This document shows positions 54,252 to 64,000 of a DNA stretch of 64,000 nt, piece by piece. The position numbers and the translations under genes were made by a program. The DNA comes from Pratylenchus scribneri (taxonomy: Eukaryota; Nematoda; Chromadorea; Rhabditida; Pratylenchidae): the NCBI GenBank assembly GCA_030063045.1, contig JAQSEB010000025.1, forward strand, positions 1 through 64,000, given 5' to 3'. The notes under the pieces were generated by a model, which saw nothing but the letters and a program-made list of their open reading frames with translations, had not been told where the DNA came from and made no database searches. Every line of letters begins with the position of its first letter. The first letter of the stretch is position 1.

Positions 54252-57095
54252 CTACACAAGTTTCTTATTAATTATTTTCTTCTTCAAAGGTTCATCGGCT
54301 GCTCCCAATGTTTTTGCTTGGCTGGCACTGGATTTTGGCTTTGTTGGTGCGCTCTTGCTTGGTTGGCCAGTGGACATTGGCTTGTTGGTGCCTTGGACAG
54401 TTGGATGGCCAATGTCAATGTGGACGTTTTGCGTTGGCGCACTGGTTTGGCTGGCCATGTTTTCCTGCTCCGATGGTGGCCAATGTGTTTCCAAGTGGGT
54501 TTTGGCTGGGATTGGGCCTCTCTTCTGTTCATCCTCTTCACTTTTCTTCTCCTTCTTCTCTCTTTTCCCTTCACTCTTCTTCTTCTGCTTTTCTTCTTCA
54601 ATCTTCTTCATCTGTTCACTTCCTCTTCCTTTCTTCCACAAAGTCTTCGCTTTCACGTCCATTTCTTCTGATTTTTGCCCACTGAACTGCACGCGGCCCA
54701 CTTTCACGTCACCAGTCGAGCGTGACCATTCTAAATTCTGGGATTCCCTTTTCCCCGCACTCACAAAATTCTCGTCCTCGAGAATATTCCGGACTTGTTG
54801 GTAAGTCCAACTCGTCAAATCCAACCTCCTTTTTCTTCCTCCCCTCTTTTCAAATTGCGTCATCCATTCGAATGATTCTTCCTCTTCATCATCATCTTCT
54901 TCTCTTCCTCTTCCCTTCGCAACCAATGCGCAGACCAATGCTAATTCATCATCCTTTTCCTCTTCTTCATCAGTGCTTTCAATGGCCTTCCATTTTCGTT
55001 TTTCTTCACTCCTTTCCTTATTTGTTGTTTTCTTCTCATTTTCAACTGATTTTGGTTCCTCCTTCATCATTTCCTCATCCGATTCTGAAATTTCCTGTTC
55101 CAAATTTGGATCATCCACAAATTTCCAATGAATGGGCTCATCCTCTGGCCTCATTTTTAAAATATTTTTCTTATATTTTTTACATTTTTCTGGATGAAGC
55201 TTTTTAATATTGTCCCCATCTTTTAATATCAAATTCCCTCTTTCATCCCTTCCAATAATTGTCCATGGACCAGCCCACTTTTCACCAAATTTGTGTTGTG
55301 GCCGTTCCTCCAATATAAGCACCAATTCTCCTTCCTCAAATTCCCTTCCAAGTGCATTTCTTTTTTGATCATTTGTTTTTCTGTCTTTCTCCTGTGCTTT
55401 TTCCAATTCATTTTCCATCTTTTTCCAAATTCTTTGTGCCCTTTCACACATGTCAATTATATTGGTTGATTCAATTTCGGGTCCTGGCAATTTTAGGAAA
55501 AGATCCGTCGGTAGTTTCGGTTCCCTCAATTTTTCAGCCATAAATGGGGATATTTTTGTTGATCCATGTTTCGAAGTATTATAGGCAAAAGTGGCTAATG
55601 GTAGGGCTAAATCCCAATTTGTTCCTTCGGGATTTATTTCTCCAGCCACAATATTGGCAATGATTCTGTTGGCTCCTTCACATAAACCATTAGCTTGCTG
55701 ATGGTATGGGGTGGACATTTCATGCGTAAAGCCCAGTGCTTGGGCCAATTGGCCAAAGGTTTTTGAAATAAATTGGCGGCCTTGGTCGGTTACTACGCAT
55801 TCCGGGACCGAATGTTCACAAATCCACCCATGTAGGAAGGCCTCTGAGATTGTTGTTGCTTCCTGATTTTTGATTGGGATAGCAACAATCCATTTCGAAA
55901 AGGCATCGATAATAGTAAATATGTATCGGTTCCCACGGGGGGTTAGCTTCAATGGTCCCATTATGTCACATTGTACCCGTTGGTTAGGGTAATTTGGGAT
56001 TTCCAATGATTGAGCGGGTTCAGCCCTCTTTTGATTGGGCAAAGTCTTTCTTTTTTGGCATATTTCACAGGAATCAACCAATTTTGATATGTCTTCATCC
56101 ATTTTCTTCCATTTAAATCGCTTTTTAATTTTTTCTATTGTCTTTTCTGTTCCCAAATGACCACCTTCCAGAGCCGACTCGTGAAAATTTTTGAATATTT
56201 TTTCTCGAAGGCTATATGGAATTACCAATTTGAATTCTTTCCCATTTTCTCCATTTGTTTTCCAATAAATGGCTCCATTCAGTAATGCATAATGTTTTGC
56301 TTTTTCTCCCCAATTCCATTTTTCCACTGGGTCACTATTGGGCCATCTTTTGTGATGAAGGGCCATAAAAATTTTGGCCAATTCTCTGACTTTCTTTTGT
56401 TCCTTAATTACTTCAGCCAAAGTAATTGGGCAAATGTCCGCCAGCATGTCTTCTTTTTCAATTGCCTTCACTTCATTAATTTGGGCTTTCATTTCTTTTT
56501 CATCCTTCTCTTCTTCCTTTAGGCTGTAGCGAGACATGTAGTCGCAGAGCCAATTCGATTTCCCAGCTCTGTGGGTTATCTTTAATTCTTTTCCCATCAA
56601 TGACATTTGGTATTTTGCCATTCTCCCTTCCAAATCTTTATTCTTCAACAATCCTCTCAATGCGCTGCAATCCGTAATGATGTGTGTTTCGCCCGAGCCG
56701 TGAATATACGGCTCAAACTCCTTAACAGCATAGACCAATCCCAAGGCTTCTCTCTCCACACTTGGGTAATTGGCCTCATGCTTGTTAAGAGTCCTTGAGG
56801 CGAACGCCACCGGATGTCCTTCTTGAAGCAGGGCAGCCGATATGGCTTTCTTTGACGCGTCGCATTCGATGGTGAACGGCTCACCAAAGCGCGGAGTCCT
56901 CAAAACTGGGGCTTTTGTCAACAATCCTTTTAATAATTCCAATGCCTCATTTTGCTCTTCCTTCCAATTTTCTTTAATTTTTCCATCAAATTCCTGCTGG
57001 GTAAGCGTTGTTAATGGGCGAGCTATATGTGCGAAGCGGGGAATAAATCGCCTGAAATAAGTCAATGCCCCCAATAATGATTTGAGTTCCGTCAA
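54252..57095 (-). CDS. Retroelement Pol, C-terminal part: RT end, RNase H, integrase
   Basis: A 947-residue frame. It opens at the end of the RT palm/connection (LKSLLGALTYFRRFIPRFA) and overlaps the previous ORF by about 110 bases in another frame. RNase H starts at about 70 (IECDASKKAISAALLQEG, NKHEANYPSVEREALG). The integrase has an H-H-C-C zinc finger (HESALEGGHLGT...CEICQ, about 305-350) and DDE residues in CDIMGPL (about 376), VVTDQGRQF (about 433) and GLCEGANRI (about 470). The last 300 residues are a highly charged Glu/Lys tail followed by a Pro/Ser/Thr-rich end, unusually long for an integrase. The first ATG is within the sequence that would be continuous with the preceding RT, so this is not a natural start; the frame was joined to the ORF at 56986-62676 before a one-base change. 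Confidence 0.9.
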   Translation of the reverse strand: MTELKSLLGALTYFRRFIPRFAHIARPLTTLTQQEFDGKIKENWKEEQNEALELLKGLLTKAPVLRTPRFGEPFTIECDASKKAISAALLQEGHPVAFASRTLNKHEANYPSVEREALGLVYAVKEFEPYIHGSGETHIITDCSALRGLLKNKDLEGRMAKYQMSLMGKELKITHRAGKSNWLCDYMSRYSLKEEEKDEKEMKAQINEVKAIEKEDMLADICPITLAEVIKEQKKVRELAKIFMALHHKRWPNSDPVEKWNWGEKAKHYALLNGAIYWKTNGENGKEFKLVIPYSLREKIFKNFHESALEGGHLGTEKTIEKIKKRFKWKKMDEDISKLVDSCEICQKRKTLPNQKRAEPAQSLEIPNYPNQRVQCDIMGPLKLTPRGNRYIFTIIDAFSKWIVAIPIKNQEATTISEAFLHGWICEHSVPECVVTDQGRQFISKTFGQLAQALGFTHEMSTPYHQQANGLCEGANRIIANIVAGEINPEGTNWDLALPLATFAYNTSKHGSTKISPFMAEKLREPKLPTDLFLKLPGPEIESTNIIDMCERAQRIWKKMENELEKAQEKDRKTNDQKRNALGREFEEGELVLILEERPQHKFGEKWAGPWTIIGRDERGNLILKDGDNIKKLHPEKCKKYKKNILKMRPEDEPIHWKFVDDPNLEQEISESDEEMMKEEPKSVENEKKTTNKERSEEKRKWKAIESTDEEEEKDDELALVCALVAKGRGREEDDDEEEESFEWMTQFEKRGGRKRRLDLTSWTYQQVRNILEDENFVSAGKRESQNLEWSRSTGDVKVGRVQFSGQKSEEMDVKAKTLWKKGRGSEQMKKIEEEKQKKKSEGKREKKEKKSEEDEQKRGPIPAKTHLETHWPPSEQENMASQTSAPTQNVHIDIGHPTVQGTNKPMSTGQPSKSAPTKPKSSASQAKTLGAADEPLKKKIINKKLV

Positions 57096-60000
57096 TGTTG
57101 ATGGGGGTTGAATATTTTTTTATAGCTGCCACACTTTTTGGGTCAGTTCGCACACCAGCTTCAGAAAGCAAAAATCCCAAATATTTTATTTCTTTTTGGC
57201 CCCAAAAACATTTTTCAAGTTTTAATTTCAATCCAGAATTTTTCAAAACTTTCAAAAATTGTTCAATGTCGGCTAGGTGTCCCTCCTCGGTTAGGCTTCC
57301 GATGATTATGTCGTCGAGATAAATCATCATTGCTGCTGTTAATTGCCTCCTCAGGGATTCCATTACCGACTGAAAAGTCTGCGGTGCGCCGCAAAGTCCA
57401 AATGGCATAACCAAAAATTCGAATATGCCAAGGTGACAGATGAAGGCAGTTTTCCCAATGTCCCCCTCTCTCATGCCGATTTGGTGGAAGCCACTTTGCA
57501 AATCGAAAGTAGTGTAGTATTTTTTACCACCCATCAAATCGAGCATTTCCTGGATAAGGGGCAATTGGTAGACCTTCCTTTGGGTTAATTGATTTAGCCG
57601 GCGGTAATCAACAGCAAAGCGGACTGATTTCCCATCTGCTTTTGTCACCATTACAATAGGGCTGCACCATTCCGAATCTGATTCCCTAATTATGTGATGT
57701 TTTAGCATTTCTTTGACTTGGCGCTCAATTTCCTTTTGCATTGCGGGTGAATAGCGGTAGGCCCTTTGTTTTACCGGGGCCGCGCCCGGTATTAAATCAA
57801 TCCGGTGCACAATGGGTCCAGTGAAACGGCCAATTTTCCCATCCATCCCCACAAAGCATTCTGAAAATCGATCCACCAATTCTTTCAAATTCTCCTTTCC
57901 TTTTTCACTCAAAATTGTGCCTTCCAAATTTATTCTTTCCGAAGGAAGTTTTCCTTTTTCTCCTTCTTCATTAAGCATTAAATTTGGCATTTTATTTTCC
58001 CATCTTGCTTCTGGTGAAATATATGCGCATCTTCCTTTCATTTTTTCTTCTCCAATCAATTCTAAATCCGCAATATGCGATTTTGAGAACAATCGAATTG
58101 GTCCATTCCCTGCATTCATAATTCGCATAGGGACAAGATGGCTTTTCCCGGGACAAACTAACGTTGTTCCAACCAAAATTCCTTCATATGCTGTTTTTCT
58201 TCCCTGCACAATAAAATTTTCATCTGGTGCAAATTCTTCTTCTGTATATCCAATAATCAAATTATCTGTTCTTGGCATCAAAATTTCATCTTTCATAATT
58301 GTCACACCCATTGTTTTGGGATATTTTCCAGCTTCGATCACAGCAACGATGTTAGTTGCAATATTGTCCAGAAAAACCATTTCACTCCTGAAGCTGATTT
58401 CTCCTTTTAATGATCGTAAAAGTGGAATCCCCAAAAGAATAGGCCCCGGGCAATGATTATCTGGGGCCACCAGCAATTCAATTTCCCATTCTTTCTTTTC
58501 TTTTCCATCTTTGTCTCTGACTGTCAATTTCACTGAAGTTTTTCCAATAATTTTTATTGATGAATCATTTGCTGCTGACACATTTATATTCTCTTCTTTT
58601 GTGATTTTTAAACCAAGAAGTTTGGCAAGAGATTCACGGCAATATGTAATGCTGGAACAGGGGTCAACTAGTGCGCGAAGCGCCCAACCATCCACTTCCA
58701 CATCGATTGCTGGCAATTCCCCGGGTTTATTCCCAATTGTACAAACACGCGGGGGCAAATAATCCAAAATTTCAATTTTTTCATCAATTCCTTGTGGAGG
58801 TGCGCTTGGCACTGCCGCAACTCTCAAAGCCTTCCTTTCTGTATGATCTGTCACTCCTCTTAAAATTCCTGTCAACAATTCTGCTCCCATTTCTCCTGCT
58901 TCGGTCCCAATTTTTATGACCGAATAATATTTGATGCAAAAATATAATATTATTCCAATTGGGATTAGTAGCAAAATGCCGAAAATTATCCATTTCATTT
59001 CCTTCAATTCGTCCCAAACTGCATTTATTTTATTTTGTGCATCATTCTTTTTTTCTTCAACCCATCTTTTTCCGTCTCTAACAAAATTCAGCGAATCATT
59101 AAAAGCTTCTTTCATTCCTTCAATTGCTTGACTAACATTTGGTGGCTTTATTCTCCTCAAAATAATTGTTGGAATATTATTCATTTTCCTTCTGTGTTCT
59201 AATAATGCTTCTTCAATCCGTTCTGAATCATCTTCAAAAAGGGTTCCGGCTTTCATGATGAGCGGGTTATCCATCTTTTTATATTTTGGCCTCCTCATTT
59301 CCATTTGTTCCGTCAAATTTTTAAATGTTTTCAAATCTGTTTCATTTATCAAATTTATTTTTTCTGGTCCGCCACAATCCTTCATTTTTCCAACCAAACT
59401 CAATTCTCTGGTGCCTGGTTTAACAAAAAGAGTCGATTGGCCCAATCGAACCGGCAACCATTCATAGCAGGTGTCCCCCATTTTCTTTTCCCACATTATT
59501 TTGTCTGGGGTTGCCTGGGTGCAGAAACCTACTTCAAGTTGGTTTCCGACAAATTTTGCCACCAAATCATCCCGGTTAAACAATGCCCGGACGGCTTCTG
59601 TTGGGCTAATTTGAATAATAGCCCGAGTCATTTGTAATTGATAATTGCTGCTTTCACATATTTGTCGATAAATTTCATCATATCGAGCTTTGTCACTTGC
59701 CGCCAAGCGGTGAAGCGCATAATTTATCCGCGTATTTGTATTTTTATTTTCCTGCCCTTTTGAACGAGCTCGGCTCTTTTCAACTTTTCTTTCCCAAACC
59801 GCATCTGGCGTTGTTTGAGGCGTTGTCCTCTTTTTTCTCTCACTAATCATTTCATCATTCTTTTCTTCATAATCATTTTCCATTTCTTCATCATAATTAT
59901 CGTCATTTTCCATTTCAACGTCCAATTTATTAAAATTTTCATCATTTTCAGGTTGCTCATCTTCCGCATCATACATTTGGCTTGCCGATTCCGGCCATTC

Positions 60001-62676
60001 CTCCTCAGGCAAAGCAGGAAAAGTGGGTGAAATTTTATTAATATTTTCATTATTAACCAAATTATTTGTTATATTTGATTTTTTGTCAAATGTTTGTACT
60101 ATTTTTATTGTTTCTGTAATTGTTTTTGTGGATGGAATTGTATTTGTTGGTTTTGGAGTATTTTGATGTGTTTTTGTGGTCGTTGTGACCGTTATTTTTG
60201 TGGTTGTTGTTGGGATTGTTTTTGGTAATTTTGTACTAGTTACTACTGTAAATGGTATTTTTGTTGTGGAAATTGTTTTTGGAGTTTTTGTTGTTGTAGT
60301 TGTAAATGTTTTTGTAGTTGTTGAAATTAATTGAGTTGGTTTTGAGGTTGTGAATGTTTGGGGTATTTTTGTAGTTGAGGGAATTGTTTTAGGCGTATTT
60401 GTACTTGTTGGGATTGTTGGAGTTATTTTTGTTGTTTGTATTGTTGTTGAAGGTGTTTTTGTTGTTGAGGAAATTATTTGTGGTTTTGTTGTGGTTATTG
60501 GGATAGTTTGTGAGAGTTTTGTTGTTGTGTAAAATATTTGTGGTGGAATTGTTGTTGAAATTGTTTGTGATGAATTTGTTGTGTTTTGCCCAACATTTGT
60601 GAAGATAATGCCCGTGGGGCGAAGAGCAGCCTGTTTTTTTGTCGGTCTCACTTTTTGTGTTGCATTTTGCTTAATTGCTCTTTTTGACCGTTTTTCAATC
60701 TCTTTATAATGAATTTCCGCGAAAACATCATTACACATTAGATGAGCACTTTTCGGGACTCCAATAATATGTTCCCTGTCCTCTTTTTCCTTTTCAAAAA
60801 AGAAAACCGCCTGTTCTGATTCAATAACGATTGATTTTTCGGTGATTTCGGCTTTATAGGGTCCAACTGGGGTATGCGTTTTCCACATTTCTGGCGGAGG
60901 ATTGTCCCATAAAAAACTTCGGTTTGACATTTTTTCGAATTCCTTATAGGGGTTTAGTTGGAATCCAAAAGAAGTAATTAAGACAAAATCCAAAATTCCT
61001 CCTTTCCCGACTTCAATCCAATCATTAATCGTAGTTTGGCAATTTTCCGAATTCCATGAATATTCAATTTTTTCCATATTTGTAGTTGTCCATGTCCCTT
61101 CATTTATCTGCCTCATTGTTCCATCCCTTTTTGTTTTAAATTTTTCGCATTCTGACCTTTCCACGCCTCTTTCAAACACTATTTTTGATTTAATTCCATT
61201 CCAAAAATAAAATGTAGAGGTCGTGCAAATTTCCGTAACAACCTGATGGCATTTAAAAACCGGAAATTGTTTTGGGTTTCGGACTGGCAAGTATAATGTG
61301 ACATTCATTTCGGCAGCTTTTTCCTCAATTGGGGGTAGACAATTTATTGGTTTTGGAAATTCCAACGGGGTAGTTGGCGTATTTTCGCTGCAAATTTGAT
61401 ATTGAGCCTTAACTGGAACAAAAATTATGCCCAAAATTGCCAAAATAATTGTTGTTATTGTCAAAAAATTGAGAAATGGCGAGGGTGATCGGCTAGGACT
61501 CCGGGAACCTATTTGAATGCAATTTGTTTGACAATTTTGCACCTGAGAATTTTCATATGAAGTACCGCCAAAATTGTTTCCCGGGGAATTATTTCCTTGT
61601 TGCCAATTCATTTGTTGATTTTGGCCTTGCCATTGTCCCTGAAAATTACCCCTTTGTCCATAAAATCCCCCTCTTTTGGGTGTCCAGCAGTCTCTAGCAA
61701 AATGGCCTTTCTTTCCACAATTATAGCATTCCAATTGTGCAAAATTGCTTTGCAGTTGGCCTTTGTCAATTGGAGTGAAATTTCCATTATTTTGCCCAAT
61801 TGGCACAAAATTCGCATTTCCTTGACCCAAAGGCATAAAATTGGGGTTTCCTTGATAATTGCCTCTCCTTTTTCCACGATATCGACCACGTCCTCTTCCT
61901 CTCCAATTTCCTCTTCCTCTGCCTCTCCAATTTTGACCATTCGCTTGATTTTTCCCTTTTTCCTGTTTCTCCATTTCAAGCCTTCTCTCTTCATCCTTCT
62001 CAATTCGCGTGAAAATAGCATTTACCTGTTCCTTCATTTCCCGCATTTCCAATTTTTCATTGTCTTCCCTTTCCAAATCTTCTTTTATTTCCAACGTTCT
62101 TTTTACCAATAAAATTGCATCCTGTAGATTTTTTGGTTTATCCATGAAAAAGATTTTCCTTTTAATTGCTGTGGGGAGAGCACTTAGGTAGTAATGAACA
62201 GCCTGTTGTTCTCTTCCTTGAGAATTAAAGTTTGGATCCGGAAAAGCCTCTTCACATAGGATACGAACCGTATTTCCCAATTTCACTGGCGAGTCATCCA
62301 ATTTTAATGAAGTCAATTTTCTCAAAGCAGATCCTTGTGGATCGAATTTTTTTGTTTTTTCCGCCAATTCCTGGGTCAAATCCTTCCAATTTTTCTTTTT
62401 TTCTGGGTCCATGTTCAAGTAAATTTGTTTGGCTTCACCGGTCAATGACAAAGGGAGGGTCCGAGTAGAATCCGCATAATTCCATCCTTGGGCAGTAGCA
62501 TACATATTGAAATCATTTAGGAATCGATAGAAATCCGTTGTCCCATCATAAGTTGGTTGGGGGAAGTGTGAATTGCGTGTGGCCAACTTTTTTTCTAATT
62601 CCTCAATTTGTTTTTTTAACACTGCTGCCATAGGTGCTGTAATTGGGCTTCTGCTTCTGTCCCTCCTTTCTGACAT
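56986..62676 (-). CDS. Retroelement Gag-Env-like-PR-RT polyprotein (1896 residues)
   Basis: Gag-like capsid region (1-250), an Arg/Gly-rich stretch and one CCHC zinc knuckle (CYNCGKKGHFARDC, about 315-330). At about 398-424 is a hydrophobic signal/TM segment (TIILAILGIIFVPV), then a Cys-rich ectodomain, a basic RSKRAIKQ site (about 670), a mucin-like Thr-rich tract (about 690-865), more ectodomain, and a second TM (WIIFGILLLIPIGIILYF, about 1226-1250). This is an env-like glycoprotein within the frame, between Gag and Pol. The protease follows; its active site reads VDPCSS (about 1336) where D(T/S)GAS is expected. RT begins at about 1600, with VDYRRLNQ and YLDDII (about 1784). It ends out of frame just after the C5 run. 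The env family was not identified. Confidence 0.9.
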   Translation of the reverse strand: MSERRDRSRSPITAPMAAVLKKQIEELEKKLATRNSHFPQPTYDGTTDFYRFLNDFNMYATAQGWNYADSTRTLPLSLTGEAKQIYLNMDPEKKKNWKDLTQELAEKTKKFDPQGSALRKLTSLKLDDSPVKLGNTVRILCEEAFPDPNFNSQGREQQAVHYYLSALPTAIKRKIFFMDKPKNLQDAILLVKRTLEIKEDLEREDNEKLEMREMKEQVNAIFTRIEKDEERRLEMEKQEKGKNQANGQNWRGRGRGNWRGRGRGRYRGKRRGNYQGNPNFMPLGQGNANFVPIGQNNGNFTPIDKGQLQSNFAQLECYNCGKKGHFARDCWTPKRGGFYGQRGNFQGQWQGQNQQMNWQQGNNSPGNNFGGTSYENSQVQNCQTNCIQIGSRSPSRSPSPFLNFLTITTIILAILGIIFVPVKAQYQICSENTPTTPLEFPKPINCLPPIEEKAAEMNVTLYLPVRNPKQFPVFKCHQVVTEICTTSTFYFWNGIKSKIVFERGVERSECEKFKTKRDGTMRQINEGTWTTTNMEKIEYSWNSENCQTTINDWIEVGKGGILDFVLITSFGFQLNPYKEFEKMSNRSFLWDNPPPEMWKTHTPVGPYKAEITEKSIVIESEQAVFFFEKEKEDREHIIGVPKSAHLMCNDVFAEIHYKEIEKRSKRAIKQNATQKVRPTKKQAALRPTGIIFTNVGQNTTNSSQTISTTIPPQIFYTTTKLSQTIPITTTKPQIISSTTKTPSTTIQTTKITPTIPTSTNTPKTIPSTTKIPQTFTTSKPTQLISTTTKTFTTTTTKTPKTISTTKIPFTVVTSTKLPKTIPTTTTKITVTTTTKTHQNTPKPTNTIPSTKTITETIKIVQTFDKKSNITNNLVNNENINKISPTFPALPEEEWPESASQMYDAEDEQPENDENFNKLDVEMENDDNYDEEMENDYEEKNDEMISERKKRTTPQTTPDAVWERKVEKSRARSKGQENKNTNTRINYALHRLAASDKARYDEIYRQICESSNYQLQMTRAIIQISPTEAVRALFNRDDLVAKFVGNQLEVGFCTQATPDKIMWEKKMGDTCYEWLPVRLGQSTLFVKPGTRELSLVGKMKDCGGPEKINLINETDLKTFKNLTEQMEMRRPKYKKMDNPLIMKAGTLFEDDSERIEEALLEHRRKMNNIPTIILRRIKPPNVSQAIEGMKEAFNDSLNFVRDGKRWVEEKKNDAQNKINAVWDELKEMKWIIFGILLLIPIGIILYFCIKYYSVIKIGTEAGEMGAELLTGILRGVTDHTERKALRVAAVPSAPPQGIDEKIEILDYLPPRVCTIGNKPGELPAIDVEVDGWALRALVDPCSSITYCRESLAKLLGLKITKEENINVSAANDSSIKIIGKTSVKLTVRDKDGKEKKEWEIELLVAPDNHCPGPILLGIPLLRSLKGEISFRSEMVFLDNIATNIVAVIEAGKYPKTMGVTIMKDEILMPRTDNLIIGYTEEEFAPDENFIVQGRKTAYEGILVGTTLVCPGKSHLVPMRIMNAGNGPIRLFSKSHIADLELIGEEKMKGRCAYISPEARWENKMPNLMLNEEGEKGKLPSERINLEGTILSEKGKENLKELVDRFSECFVGMDGKIGRFTGPIVHRIDLIPGAAPVKQRAYRYSPAMQKEIERQVKEMLKHHIIRESDSEWCSPIVMVTKADGKSVRFAVDYRRLNQLTQRKVYQLPLIQEMLDLMGGKKYYTTFDLQSGFHQIGMREGDIGKTAFICHLGIFEFLVMPFGLCGAPQTFQSVMESLRRQLTAAMMIYLDDIIIGSLTEEGHLADIEQFLKVLKNSGLKLKLEKCFWGQKEIKYLGFLLSEAGVRTDPKSVAAIKKYSTPINIDGTQIIIGGIDLFQAIYSPLRTYSSPINNAYPAGI

Positions 62677-64000
62677 TTTTTGTGCTCTGTTTTGACTTGT
62701 GGTTAGATATTTTTTTGCGTATGGATCAATTTTTAATTGTCTGATTTTTGATGATTTTTAATCAATTTTAATTATATTTTGCTAAATTTAATTAGAATTT
62801 TTAAATATATTTTTGTATTTTTAATAATTTTATTTTTTAGCTAAATGTGAAAATTTTATTAATATTTATTAAATTTCAGGCCAACCAGAGCGACCAAATT
62901 GGTACGGCAAATTGGCAACCAAATTGGCACCGACAAATTGGCAAAGGCACTTTGGCTGACGGCCCTTTTCTTGACCAAAATACGGTAACCACTTTATGTA
63001 TTTTTGGTGTTTGTTCCTTGAATTTTCAGCAAAATTTGGTCCGGTGGCTCGTTGGCTGGCAAATGGCAATTATTGGCAATCAATGGCTGGCAATTAGATG
63101 ATTTTGGCAAATTTCAATGTGCGTTTTTTAACTTTTCTTAATTGAAAAATTAAGCTTAATTAATTTTTATTTTCCGGCCAATTTTTGATTTTGGCCCCAG
63201 ATTAATCTCAACATTTTCGAAGAAAAGTGTTTACATTTAATTTTGCTATCATAAGATAGTTTTTTGCCATCTAATTAATCACAAAGGGTTCCACAAAAAT
63301 CTTTTCCCTCCAAATTGCCTTGGGATCTGTCGAAAACAAGAAAAAGCTGGTTTCCAATTAGTGGGTCCCAATTCGTTCCAATCCCAAATTCCCTCGAAAT
63401 TGTACACAAAATAAATGATGAGCAAATTTATTGAAATGCAATTGAAATGTGTGAAAATGCAATTGAAATGTGTGAATGCAATTGAAAATGTGTGATGAAC
63501 AAAATAATAGAAATTGGTGATGAAAATAAAATTGTTGACGAACAACGTTAAAGCATTTTGGTTGGTTTGTTGAATTTAAGTGAAGTGAAAGTGAAGTGAA
63601 AATGAAGAATGAACACGGAGGAGGAACAAACTCCTTATCATCATTCTTCATCGCCACAAACGGCGGAAATTCTCATCGCCGCAAACGGCGGATATTCATC
63701 CTGAGAAAGGTGGCCAATTCCGCCCCTTTATGCTTCGATCAGCAAATAGAAATGAAAATATGATCAATGAACATTGAAATGGGCGAAAATTATGGAAATA
63801 AAATAAATAAATATGGAAATTAAAATATGAATAAAAATATCAAAAAATTATCAAAATTCATCAATTTTCGCTCATTTCCAACACTCCCCATTTGAAACGT
63901 TCATTTCCAACACTCCCCATTTGAAACATTTCCATTCGGCACATTTTGGACATGGCCATTTGGCACATTGTTGGCATTCATTCCTGCACATTGTTGATAC
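62677..64000. other. Upstream flank of the retroelement, short repeats
   Basis: The 5' LTR of the minus-strand element should be here. Seen instead: aaattggca-type repeats at 62895-62955, four copies of a unit containing atgcaattgaaatgtgtga at 63425-63500, two copies of gccgcaaacggcgga-like sequence (63650-63695) and a direct repeat of tcatttccaacactcccca (63867 and 63899). Without a matching partner downstream I cannot call an LTR. Confidence 0.45.

Larger units (their letters stand above)
54252..62676 (-). mobile_element. Ty3/Gypsy-type LTR retroelement with env-like domain (coding part)
   Basis: Two overlapping minus-strand ORFs give the order Gag, env-like glycoprotein, protease, reverse transcriptase, RNase H, integrase. 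RT with YLDD and an HHCC/DDE integrase after RNase H fit Ty3/Gypsy. Long open frames suggest a recent insertion, yet a one-base frameshift in a C5 run (57103-57107) splits RT. LTRs, primer-binding site and polypurine tract were not identified. Confidence 0.88.

Noticed and set aside
54308..54804. Plus-strand frames opposite the retroelement tail
   Set aside because: Shadows of the Glu/Lys-rich minus-strand coding sequence.
62847..63101. Candidate leader exon after tttcag at 62874
   Set aside because: The frame is built of aaattggca repeats and nothing joins to it.
52805..64000. LTR pair flanking the retroelement
   Set aside because: Reading both flanks I found several private repeats but no long direct match; a computed self-alignment of 52.8-54.3 kb with 62.7-64.0 kb and beyond would decide.

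Overview
The window looks like nuclear DNA of a nematode, probably a clade IV (tylenchid-type, possibly plant-parasitic) species. The reasons are AT-rich sequence, many 40-60 bp introns, a CED-2/CRK adaptor, a serpentine chemoreceptor of the Sra/Srab type, and local families of Skp1-like, F-box-like, SPRY and an unnamed nematode family whose C-terminus resembles one expanded in cyst nematodes. The species assignment is inference. Most host genes had to be joined by eye from exons; I chose GT/AG (one GC/AG) junctions that keep phase throughout, and exon coordinates are given in each entry.

Region 1-10 kb: a small Cys-containing ORF (213-674), a broken TATA-binding-protein-like gene (minus, 797-1421), about 2.7 kb of pyrimidine-rich and satellite DNA, then an intronless 1428-residue protein-primed type family B DNA polymerase of the Polinton/Maverick kind (5363-9649). 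The polymerase and the small ORF share an identical 13-base TATA-box motif. Region 10-22 kb: an unrecognised four-exon gene (10383-11227), the CED-2/CRK orthologue (12294-16376), an ISG20/REXO4-type exonuclease (about 17553-18503), and a SET-domain histone methyltransferase (18880-21942). A large intron of the SET gene holds an antisense 5S rRNA gene, two copies of a dispersed repeat, a foldback element and two tRNA-like hairpins. Region 22-28.4 kb: a decayed RRM-type gene, a 44-bp satellite with higher-order structure, the chemoreceptor (minus, 24790-26179), and a 0.9-kb foldback made of TGGCAAATGG-like motifs.

Region 28.4-52 kb is a cluster of duplicated families: two paralogues of the unnamed family (28888-30535, 41009-42292), a coiled-coil/F-box-like gene (31270-31762) with a 5' fragment duplicated at 42675-42738, two SPRY genes (46258-47371; 48287-49335, the second with the same F-box-like module) and two Skp1-like genes (43666-45130; 50763-52104). 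Skp1-like and F-box-like proteins side by side suggest SCF ubiquitin-ligase components. A block of about 215 bp recurs upstream of several of these genes. Set among them on the minus strand is an 11-exon gene (33748-39432) with two PABP-binding PAM2 motifs and an SF1 (UPF1-like) helicase domain; its introns hold four palindromic elements.

Region 53-64 kb: a minus-strand Ty3/Gypsy-type LTR retroelement with order Gag-Env-like-PR-RT / RT-RNaseH-INT. The env-like glycoprotein is inside the Gag-Pol reading frame and a one-base frameshift in a C5 run splits the RT. I could not identify its LTRs. The most striking non-genic signal is the density of foldback (palindromic) elements, several of which share one core motif related to CATTCGATGCGTCTCGATGAG.
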